Of a stretch of 64,000 nucleotides of DNA, positions 54,402 through 64,000 are shown piece after piece. This DNA is from Diaporthe sp. PMI_573 (taxonomy: Eukaryota > Ascomycota > Sordariomycetes > Diaporthales > Diaporthaceae): the NCBI GenBank assembly GCA_021399435.1, contig JAJTUP010000007.1, positions 496,001-560,000 on the forward strand. Direction: 5' to 3'. Position 1 is the stretch's first letter; the number at the start of each line of letters is the position of its first letter. The translations under genes and the position numbers were made by a program. The notes beneath the pieces are model-generated. The model saw only the letters and a program-made list of their open reading frames with translations, did not search any database and was not told the DNA's origin.

Positions 54402-57400
54402 ATGTCACAACCATTGGACGAGGACTACTACAATATTAGCGACACATCGGATGACGAAAGAGGTGATGACGAGGAGGACATCCGCGACATCACTCAGAGT
54501 ATCAACCTTGATGCCATCGAAGCACAAGTGTTGAACGACATCCAGGATGACAGTGTTCTCAACTACTTTAAAGATCGGCAAGGGTTCTTCAATAAATATA
54601 TCCCCTTCTGGATAAATCCAAAGCTCAAGTTGTACCCTCCCAGGCACCCTGCCCTCCGCCCAGACGACGTGTGGAGAGTAGAAGACGAGTGGATACTCCC
54701 GAGCGAGTACGCAAAGTAAGCTGCAGTTCATCCGGATCACCTTGCACTTGCGTTACATGCAAATCGAAAGCCATGGCCTTGTACTGACTGAATTATTGAT
54801 CAGGCGTTTTGGAGCAGACAAAAGAGCACCGGCTGACAACCCTGGCCGGTCCATGCTGTCGCCGAACAACCAAGATCCGTCCCTGGATTGGATCGAAGAC
54901 TTCCAGGCCATAGTCTTCCATGGATACACTGCTGACGAGGTACCGGGATAGCCCTGCCGATCTAGCCTTGCTGGGCTCCAAATGATATGCGGTCTAACAT
55001 CCTGTACCTATAGCTTAAAGCACAAGGAGCATTCGATCCTGGAATGCATATCGACGACTCACTGGACGGTCTCACATCGCCTCTCCACCCGTATGGATGA
55101 TCCTCTATCAAACCCATTCTTGTCCAATTAATTGTCAACCATAATTGCTAACTTGAAGTGGGATCCAGGTTAGTCCGCCGCGGTAATTGGGGCCAGGCCC
55201 GAAACGAAGGAAACTCGTTCGAAAATTCAAAACTGTGGTACAATTATACTGGCGAAGATCGAAGATGGGATGCGGTATGCGGCGTCATCCCCAGAAAGAA
55301 TATGGACCCTTTCAGACCACTGATTATTCTTTTCGATTACAGGCCACAAATGATGAAGTTTGGGAGGCGTTACAACCGGTGTTGCAACTCATGTCCAAGG
55401 TCCTTTATTCAAATCATCCCTTTTGGCTTTCCATAATGGACATATGCAAGATTTCACCTATGGACAAGTCGCGGATCCCTGTGGTGCCACAGGATAGTAA
55501 GCATTCCTCAAATTGCGACACACAATGAGATTGGCCGTATGACCTTTTATCATCGGGAACCTTCCCGGATGTATTACTTGGATATGTTTCAATGCATCCA
55601 AAACCTTCGTGAACAAAGTCTGACCATGTCCTCAACCAGAGCAAGCCGGTGTCCTCCCTGAGGACATGTGGGGTAATATGTCCAGTAAGTGACTGCTGTG
55701 ATATTTTCATACCTAAAACCCCACCCCATTTGCTAACTCGCCAGCAGCCCTCCACTACGAGCTCGACGACAGCAATATGTATCCAGAAGCAATTGCCCTC
55801 CGCGACAGTGGGTTCGAATCAACAAAAGTCGTTGAGCACATACTGAGATCCTACATAAGGTTTACATTCGGAGACACCATCGGGAAGGGTGCCTACGCCA
55901 CCACAGGCGTCTTTTTAAACCCAACCCTACCAAGGGACCGCACGGAAATAGTACTTAGCATCACACCAGAAAATGTTTGGCCACTGCTACTTCCCACGTA
56001 CTCCAAGTCGGAAAAGATCGTCAGCGCCACAACACTCGCCTCGATCATGCTGCATGAGTTGGCGGTAAGGCTCCATGCCCCGTCGATGCCCAGGTGATTG
56101 GAACTTGCACTGGATTTTCATATACTGACCAACAGCGCAGCATTGTGTGAGGGATGCCATAGCTATCATGACCGAAGTCAAGGACTGGCACACGAATGCC
56201 GCCTTGGTCACACCAAGACCAGACGATGACGGTCCTGTCCAACTCGACCTCAGCCAGCTGCCACAGCAGCATCAAGATTTACTATTGCAACTTGGCACAA
56301 AGATAGGAGCAATTAATCGGGGGACCCAATGGCCTCAATTCTTGTAGGCTCCCCTGCAAGATCACGTTTGACCGCAGCGTTGGGGGCATGGGTCTTACGG
56401 CAACAACAGATATTGGCTGCTAAGCATCATAGCCACCCCAAAGCATCTATACTAATCGTGCTTCACAGTTTTCAAAACGAGTTCCGAGCTGAAGAGGGCT
56501 GGGCATTTGAGAACCAGGTAAAACCCCACATAATCACCCTGCAAGACACAACTTTTGCTAACATGCAGTTTCCAAGCTATGGGGAGGCGTGGCAAACACC
56601 GTACCGGAACTAGGAGTCAAAGACGGCTACCCCCAGATCGTAAGCTGGCTCCCACAATGGCCCTACTCCATGACCGCGCCCCGGCCGTACTTCCGAGCCG
56701 GCGTGCAGAGCTGCGGCGAGACCGACGGCGCCGGCTGGCCCAACTGGCTCCTCGACCCCCCGCCGACCATGGTCCGCCGGCACACGGCCCTCCCTGTCAC
56801 CATGATGAGCCGGCTGTACAACGAGGAGTTCTGGTCCACGGAGGTGGGCAAGTTCAGCCACCAGGCGCTCAAGTTCCCCGTGCATGAGTGGGGGGGCAAG
56901 CCGCTCAAGTCCGTGTTCCTCTTCACCCACATCCCCGTGGAGGTCCTGCGGCGGTCCTTCCTCGCCAGGGCCGCGTGGCCCTTCCTCGGGTCCGCGGTCG
57001 AAGTGCTCTCCACCGTGGGCGAGGAGGCCCTCTCGGAGTATATATACCTCCGCACCATCAAGGCCGCGGGGCCCGACGTCGTCCGGAGGAGGCTGCACTA
57101 CGAGCGCAAGAGGTGGCGGACGAGCGACGCGGCCATCGACGCCGTGGCGCAGGAGATGAGCCGGCTGCGCGGCGTGGCGCGGGCGAGGCTCGCCGAGTAC
57201 CGCTCCGGCAGCGCCGGGGACGACCAGGCGGCCCGCGCCGTGGTGTACTTCCAGCAGGCGAGCCTCATCGCCACCGCGGGCCTCGACATCGCCCGGCTCC
57301 TGGGCTGGGAGATCTCGGTGCTGCAGTTCGGCGTGAGCGAGTGCGCGCGGCTCGAACACGACGGCAGGGCGAGGCTCAAGAGGTTCCTGGACGGCGCCGC

Positions 57401-57818
57401 CGCCAGGATCGAGCGCAAGTTCAAGCCCGTGCTAACTTCCGCCACCGCGACCGTCGCGGAGCTGCAGCTGACGATGTCTCTGCTCCTGGGCCCGCTCCCG
57501 CCCACGGGGGGTTCCGGCTCGCTGCAGATGACGATCAGGGGGAGGACCGCGGCGGCTCGTGAGGTACTCGATTCCACGCAGACGCTGGTTGAGGCCCTGG
57601 GGAGGAGCGTGGATACGCTCAGGGTGTTTGACCCGGCTCGGCATGGGGAGGGCTCGCCTACGCAGCGCGCGTTCAGCCTGCTTGCTGATAGGAGTAGTGA
57701 TAGGCTTCATGGGCTCAGGGTGGAGAAGCTGGCTCAGCACCGTCTGCGTGAGCTTCCTAGGGATAGTCCTTTGCTTACGATTGTGACGGCGTGCTATAGG
57801 GTTTTGGCGAGGTGTTGA
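54402..57818 (+). CDS. Zincin-like protein with HELAH motif
   Basis: Exons placed with good consensus: 54402..54715, 54804..54939, 55014..55090, 55169..55274, 55343..55496, 55748..56064, 56141..56343, 56469..56517 and 56577..57818. One further exon between 55497 and 55684 is needed but could not be placed in frame, so the model may hide an indel. The start is acidic (DTSDDERGDDEEDI). A zinc-binding HELAH is created by splicing: HELA ends at 56064 and H begins the next exon. About 75 residues later comes EEGWAFENQLWGG (56491..56517 and on), whose Glu is a candidate third ligand, as in gluzincins. The C-terminal 400 residues are Arg/Ala-rich and helical with no motif recognised. There is no signal peptide, so it is probably intracellular. 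Whether it is a peptidase is inference. Confidence 0.65.
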
Positions 57819-60037
57819 AGGGGAGTGGCTGAGTATGGCGGGGTCTGTATCCCGCGGGACATCCCGTCTGCGTGTATTAGTTAGACTTCACATCAAAGGT
57901 TTCTGAGCTGAGGGATATCGAGAATCGCTTAATTCCAAACTCGAATTACTGCATGTTCGAATTTCCTCATCGTGATGGTCGACGTCAAGACTTTGACTAT
58001 GGCGCAAAATTCGTAAAGCCCTGAAGTCTCCACTCTATGGCCTTTGGTCGTCTTTATTACCATTGTATACCGTGGCCGGAGACAATACTCCGGGGAACAG
58101 AGATGATATCCCTGCTTGTGTCCTTGCATTATCTAGACTGGAAAGGCGCGCTTGCATGCCGGAAGCCTTCCGGGAGCCCGAGCCGCCTGTTTTGTGACTG
58201 GATAAAGCGAGAACCATGGCCTTTACGGCCGCAGTAACACATCGTGCGCGACCTCACCGTCTGGAGATATACGGCACATCAATGCTGTTGGCGGCTTTCT
58301 TCAATTATGAGTTACCCGTCGGTACACAATGTAAAAAGTCCCCGGCTAAAGCACAGGGCTGCACTTGTCTAAAGCTACTACTAGTCTTCTATCGACTTGG
58401 CAGGCTACGAACAAGCGCCCACCTGTTTTCACTTACATAATTAATACATAGGGGGCTGGCGGTGATTCCATGGGTATATCTATAGCGTTCACTCCGCTAG
58501 TTACCTGCAGTTATACGTGATGGACAGTGGTCAACATCGGCATGACAAGCTGACCTACGCTAATTGTTTCCGTATCGAGGCTGATATTGCGTTGAGGCAA
58601 TGGTTTCCTCGATTGCTTCAATTTCGGAGCTGTGAATCTATGGATTTCGCTTTCTTTTGTTTCGGCCACTGTCTGAGCCTTGGCAGCATGACCGTCGAGA
58701 AGGCAGTGCCTGCAGACGCCACTCAGACTGTTGGTTCCTTAAGCAAAGCAAGTGCTTCCTCTCATTGGATTTCTCCCAAGTGGCTCGTGCGCGCAAGCAG
58801 GACCACGATCTTTATAAAAAGCCACAACATGTTTCCATGGATGGAGGCATTCGAAATTCAACTCCGTCTCTCCCGTATATATGACTCTCTCGTTCATGAA
58901 AAGAAAGAAGCATCTGATCATTTAAGTCAGACGCAGAATAAATTGAACGTCATGGATTCCCGTCATATTGTGGCTACCAGATCACCCTGACTTTATACCA
59001 GTCACTCCAAACATCCAATGCGTCTTTGAAGTCATCATCCCTATCGGGCTTCCCCTGCTCATCGACACTTCCCTCCCCGCTCCCCCCTACATCGGCGCGG
59101 ACGCCTTGGATAACAGCCTGTAAATCCTCGTTCGGCCCACGATGAGGGCTATTATGTCCGGGCTTCTGAGGGAACTAATGGGCAATGACTATCCAGTCTG
59201 CTCGCTCCTGGGGTCTGACCCTGATGACAACATCTCCCAGCCTAACCGACTTCAAGAGGGTTGGGACAGCAAGTGTCTTACAAGCATGGCCGATCTCGAC
59301 CTCGAATCCGGACACTGGAAGGACCAGTTTGGCCAAGAAGGGCAGGGACCCATCGACGCGTATGAAGAGTACCTTGACGGTCATATCAGCCTCATATTTT
59401 GATTCTCGTATTTCTTAGTGCAGGGAGCTACTATTCCCGGTGGAGATGACAATCCTCGGATAGTCCAGTTCACAGCCGAACCCACATTGTCGGATGGCAG
59501 GGTCGTTTTCCGGACCGGGGGAATACACTCCGCGGGGAAGGAGAAGCGTCAACAACAGTGTGAAACGTTGGTTTGAGGTTAGCAAGGCCCGCGAGGACGC
59601 GGGTCTTCCTGTCAATGGTGTATTCTCTTTGTTGTGATGGTTGGATGGGATCGCCGGAAAAGGTAGCGAAATACCAGAGCATCAGAACAAGGGGTAGTAA
59701 CGAGTCTTTTGCGGATTCAAAATATAATCATTGCGTTGAGGGTACAGGTTTAATTGTCAATGGGCAGTGTGTAGCACACCAGGAGAGTTCAATGTGGTAA
59801 TAAATTAAGAGATTGATTGTAATATATAACCTGAGTACGATCAAGTATTCAAGTAATATTTTAGTTAACAGCCTCTCCCGTTTACAAGCACCACCACCTT
59901 AGCGTTCACAATCGTCGTTGGTTAAGATGACGATATGCGAGGCTTAAGGTCATCATGAAGAGAATATTTGCTTTAAAATAAAGGGATGTGGGAAGTTTTT
60001 TGCACGAGCAGAGACCAGGGAAAACAGGGACCCGACC
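57819..60037. other. 2.2 kb, one doubtful frame
   Basis: The only candidate is 58520..58990 on the plus strand (156 codons). It has mixed composition, several cysteines and no domain, and is not supported enough to call. The rest shows nothing. Confidence 0.4.
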
Positions 60038-62377
60038 TCAAAGAAGCGCTACAAGTGCGAAAACCAAAAAGGCGGCCTGCACACCATTGCTTCCTGCGAG
60101 ACCAAGCGCCCCAGCGGTGACGACTGACGGGCGAGGCGACGTCGAGGCTGTGACGGTGTCACTGCTAGCAGGCAACGTGGGCTGGGAGTCAAGACCCGAC
60201 CTGCTGGCCTCGGTAGGCTGCCAAGCGGTGGTTTTGAGCGGCGCGTCGGTCGGTGAGGCGTGCGGCCCGGCCTCGGCTGTTGATGGGGGTATTGGGAGGG
60301 AGTTGCCGCCGTTGCCGGCTGCCAGGGTGCTGGTGACTGGTACCACGGTCAGGATCTGGGCAGAGATGCCGTTGGTGATGGTGTGGGTTGTTGTTTGGAC
60401 GGTGACCACCGTTGAAGTGGTGGGGGCCTGGCCTGGCTTTCCACTGTCCACATTTGAACCGCCAGTTTGGGTGGGGATTCCCTCTCCTTTGTTTTCATCC
60501 CCCGGCGGAGATCCATTGTTCTTGGCAGGTGAGGTCTCAGCAGGTGAAACTTCTTTACCAGTGTTGCTTCCTCCCTGGTTGCTATGCTCGGGAGTGGGCA
60601 CAGCGTCAGTGATGGTCAAAACGGTTGTGCCTACGGGGATTATGGTGGTGATGGGAAGGTTGTCCACTGGGCAATAGGTAGCTCCGGGTGGGCACCTCGT
60701 CAGCGTATACGTAGACGTCGAGTCTGCATAGAATTAGTGTTTTGAATGTCACGAGATAACAAGTTCACATGCTTACATATTGTGGATGTCGCCCGAACGG
60801 TGGTGGGTTTCTCATTGGGAGGACCCGGTCGAGGAGTCTCGGTCACGGGGCAGATTGTAGTAGATACAGGGATGGTGGAAGTGACAGCTACCGTACTAGC
60901 AGCCGGGCAGTCAGGTTTACCTGGGGCGCAGGACGTCACAGTATAAACCGACTCCGTATCTATTGAAAACATTAGCTTTGTAGGTGGCCACCTCCATCGT
61001 CTCTTGAGACTCACAGATAGTTGACGTCGTGAAAGAAGTAGTAGGCACCTGCAAAGGGGCAATACTAGTAAGACTCGATCCTGTGACGGTGACCGTAGAT
61101 TGAGCTGGCTGCGAGGGGCTAGGGCTTGGCTGGGTGCGCGATGAGCCTGTCTCAGTTGATCCAGTAATGGTCCCAGAGCTTGGCTGTGTGGTATGCGGGA
61201 CAGCCTGAGTATTAGTAGTCTGTGTTTCGCTGATAGATCCTGATGATGATGGACTGGAAGTGACATGGGTATTTGTTGTCTGTGAGCCTGTGATCCCTGA
61301 TGCGGTTGTCCTCGTCTGATCTGTAGTCAGAGAGCCTGTCGTAGTGTGTGTTCCCGTTGTAGAGGAAAGGGTTGGGTGAGGCACAGTGGATGAATGGCTG
61401 GTATGGCCAGTGGAAGAACCAGGCGTGGTGGTCGGCTGTGAAGATGACGGATGATCGGACTTGGCACTGGATGTGCCAGGCGGGGATGTAGAGCTAGACA
61501 CAGTATTGTGGGTGCCAGTGGAGGAAGTAGTCCCGCGGGTTATCTGAGACGACGATGCTGTTGAGGACACATCATGGTTTGAGGATGTGGTAGCGGAATG
61601 GCTAGATTGAGGTGTGATATCTGACCCAGTATTTGAGGACAATGTGCACTTGGAGCACGGACGTGTTGAAGAAGGATGGCTAGAAGGGCTCGATGCCGTG
61701 GTAGGTGGGTGTTCAGATGTAGATGATATGGTAGATGAATGTGAGCCAGAAGAAGGCGTGGACTGTGCCGCACCGGTGGAGCAGGTCGCGCCCGTGCAAG
61801 TCGGTGGTGATGAAGACGGGTTACTGGAAGGGCGTGAGGACGAAGGAGGCTGAATAGTCAATGTGGTAGTAGAGGAACTCGAAGGCGGGTGGCTATTGGT
61901 AGGTCTTGGAGACGTGGTAGATGGGTGCACACTAGAAGACGGCGTGGTTGGGTGAGTCTGGCTAGTGGAGCCCGTTGAAATTACCGAGTTCGTAGGCTGG
62001 TGGGTAGGAGGCACGGAAGATGTGGTCACAACGATCGTGCTTGAAGGTGTGCTACTGACAGGTGCGGTCCTCGTTGACAAGGTCATGGGGACAGAGAAGG
62101 TGGCGACACAAGAACAGGCAGCCGAACATCGGCTGATACGTTCTTCGTCCTTATTTCCTGTACAGTCCTTGAGATATTCAGGGATCTTTTTGGCATCAGT
62201 GATGGTGCCGCTCAGCCACTTAGTGCAGTCTGTGTAGGCGGCGTTGCGGTTCTTGCTTTCCATCATCTTACTATAATACTCATCTTCCGGGCAGCCGGTG
62301 CCAGGGCCCTTGTGCTTAGTGGAGACCACCACGCTAGCAAGGGCCGCGAGGCTGAAGAGGAGAGTACTAGGGTGCAT
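60038..62377 (-). CDS. Ser/Thr-rich GPI cell-wall protein
   Basis: Exons 62377..61015, 60959..60777 and 60723..60038; 743 residues. The introns are 53-55 nt with GTGAGT and GTAAGC donors, both phase 1. A signal peptide (LLFSLAALASVVVS) is followed by a 75-residue cysteine-bearing domain (CPEDEYY, DCTKWL, DCTGNKDEE, CSAACSC). Then come about 330 residues almost wholly Ser, Thr, Pro and Gly, certain to be O-glycosylated. Two related cysteine modules follow, YTVTSCAPGKPDCP and YTLTRCPPGATYCP, each beginning near an exon start. A second Thr-rich stalk and a C-terminal hydrophobic GPI-attachment tail (AAFLVFALVALL) complete the protein. The architecture is that of surface adhesins or wall structural proteins. 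Expression was not inferable. Confidence 0.9.
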
Positions 62378-63818
62378 AGCTGTGAGTAGTCACAAATTGT
62401 CTTACAGTATAGTGTGGCAAGGATGTTCATATGACAGCTTAATGTGATCTTGTCGATGGCTAAGAAGGTGGATATCGAGCACCAACCCCTGCGAGCTCTC
62501 TTTATATCCAGCTAGGCAAATCACGAGTTGGTGACAAGAAGTACGAGACCGATCGACAGGCACGGCAGAGCAAGGTGACATAATTCGGCGAAGCAGTGGG
62601 GATATTGATGGTCATCAGGGGTGAGCACTCCGTCTTGGGCCGAAAGGCACAATGACCATGGATATGGTATTCCGAGATCATCATGGAAAGAAATGAGGGC
62701 CCCACATGAATCCGTCTCGAGGGCATCATAGACGGCTGAGCGAGACAGAGGTACGTTCTTCACAAGGCCCGAGACAATGGATAGGTCTCGAAATGAGCAA
62801 GCAGAAAAATATGACGACACTGCCACAGCACATAGGCCATGTCTTGGCCTTCTCTTTCCGTGAAGTTTAGTTAGATACTATGTTTACATCTTCCAAGGTT
62901 CGGTAGCACCGATCCGGCCAAGGAGCAACAATGGCAGCGAAGGACTAATGGAATTAGTCACGACGATGTGGCTGTCCGTTAACATTATATCTCGTAGAGA
63001 AGGAAACCCGCGCGGCTCATGAATAGTGTTCGCTCTTGTGGCCGAGGAACATGATTCCGAGACAGCCCGTCTTTGACTTGATAGGCCAGACCATTCGGCT
63101 GAAGAGCCTAAAGCGTGCTGAATATAGATTTCCCAGTGTGCTAATTATACTAAGTGGTCATTGTCTTGACGGCTGTTGCACAAGAAGAAAGAACCACGTG
63201 CCGTTCCAAAGCATTGGTACGCGGACAACTTTGTTGGGCAATATCCGATCAGGAGTTGAGCGTCGGATGTTGCACTGTCAATATTCAGAAAGCGTTTGGC
63301 CTCTTTGTGGATACGGCTCATCCGTCGGAAGCTGGACAATCAACCATGTGCTATAGACTGCGAACGTTGCAGTTATGGTCAAGAATGAATATGGAAGCCT
63401 GATAGAACGCATTTGGAACGTCTAGACCCACCGGCTATTGGGGGCCACGCCTGGCAGGACGGAATCGATGATTTTCGCCGGCTTACTCCACCCAGGCATG
63501 TTCACCATGACAGACTTGAACGTATTGTTGGTAATTACCTGGTAAAAATGGAGTTTAGATCAAGCAACTAAAGGGTTTTTTTTATTTTCCCTCTATCCAA
63601 GGTTGTGGCTTGGTGCAAACGTTCCATTCAACCGCAATCACATGTTGTTTGTCAGCTGAGGGGTCGGGACCGAAAACTAGCTTGGCATCGAGTCTTACAG
63701 GAAGCATCATGTCACTGGAACTGCATTGAGCAGACATGCTGGCTCACCTCTATCGTGACTGTGGCCCAACCAGGAAAATTAAACGATAAATTGCAGCACA
63801 GCGCACCAACCCACAGCC
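62378..63818. other. Divergent intergenic region
   Basis: No gene recognised. It must contain promoters for the cell-wall protein (minus) and the crotonase-family gene (plus). Confidence 0.5.
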
Positions 63819-64000
63819 ATGTCTTCCGTGGCGTCGCCGACCGCTCTCTACGAGCCATCACCCGAGGGGATCACGGTGATAACCATCAACCGGCCCAAAT
63901 CCCGCAACGCAGTCAATGCAGCCACGGCGCGCCTGCTCGCGGAAGCATTTCAGAAGTTTGAGAAGGACAGTACGCAAAAGGTGTGCGTCTTCACCGGAGC
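63819..64000 (+). CDS. Enoyl-CoA hydratase/isomerase family protein, 5' end
   Basis: The first 60 codons of a gene cut by the window edge. The start sits in a CAGCCATGT context. The N-terminus reads GITVITINRPKSRNAVNAAT then LLAEAFQKFEKD and VCVFTGA, the canonical opening of the crotonase fold (the first beta strand, the NRP-x(3)-NA turn and the first helix). The family includes enoyl-CoA hydratases, isomerases and dehydrogenases of fatty-acid and amino-acid breakdown. The oxyanion residues lie beyond the edge, so the exact reaction and the compartment cannot be told. Confidence 0.85.
   Translation, partial: MSSVASPTALYEPSPEGITVITINRPKSRNAVNAATARLLAEAFQKFEKDSTQKVCVFTG

Noticed and set aside
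58520..58990. 156-codon plus-strand frame
   Set aside because: Composition is not clearly coding and no motif or neighbour context supports it.

Overview
This is 64 kb of nuclear DNA from a filamentous ascomycete, probably a Sordariomycete. The genes carry short introns of about 50-175 nt with GTRNGY donors and CTRAY-type branch sites. The protein families are typical of Pezizomycotina: HET, UstYa/DUF3328, DHA2 efflux pumps and Ser/Thr-rich GPI cell-wall proteins. A Fot1-like pogo transposon, a Copia retrotransposon and one strongly transition-mutated (RIP-like) repeat copy are present. The species cannot be told from the sequence. No rRNA or tRNA gene was recognised. The window is gene-poor, with about 17 supportable intact genes and several broken ones, so it looks like an accessory region.

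Layout, 0-18 kb: a short-chain dehydrogenase (0.2-1.1 kb, minus); a small cysteine-free secreted protein (5.0 kb); a five-exon secreted protein of unknown function (7.1-9.1 kb); a phased array of TGACTGGTCA-like palindromes (9.5-10.2 kb); a kinase-fold protein (11.7-12.8 kb, minus); a protein with a PD-(D/E)XK-like signature (13.7-14.7 kb); a 1.9 kb inverted-repeat block whose left arm is transition-mutated (15.1-17.0 kb); and a small four-helix membrane protein (17.4-18.0 kb).

Layout, 18-36 kb: the C-terminal half of a DHA1-type MFS transporter is split by a complete 5,024 bp Copia element with identical 153 bp LTRs and a 5 bp target duplication. A HET-domain protein with N-terminal hydrophobic segments follows (24.7-26.9 kb, minus). 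A UstYa/DUF3328 oxidase gene (30.4-31.4 kb) lies tail to tail with a nine-exon DHA2 efflux transporter (32.0-34.2 kb, minus). This pair is what a fragment of a RiPP or other secondary-metabolite cluster would look like, but no precursor peptide or synthase was seen.

Layout, 36-64 kb: a cysteine-rich single-pass membrane protein (36.8-37.8 kb, minus); a Fot1-like element (38.9-40.7 kb) sitting inside the fourth codon of a secreted alpha/beta hydrolase gene; a large four-exon membrane protein (45.0-47.5 kb); a frame-broken gene with an internal duplication (47.8-48.9 kb, minus); a second UstYa-like gene (51.2-52.1 kb); a small ankyrin protein (53.3-54.1 kb); a long multi-exon gene encoding an HExxH zincin-like protein (54.4-57.8 kb); a Ser/Thr-rich GPI cell-wall protein (60.0-62.4 kb, minus); and the start of a crotonase-family enzyme cut by the window edge.

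At least two formerly functional genes were damaged by transposons here, and both insertions look young. Exon boundaries were assigned by eye from splice consensus, reading frame and family continuity. They are reliable where both agree and are flagged where they do not.
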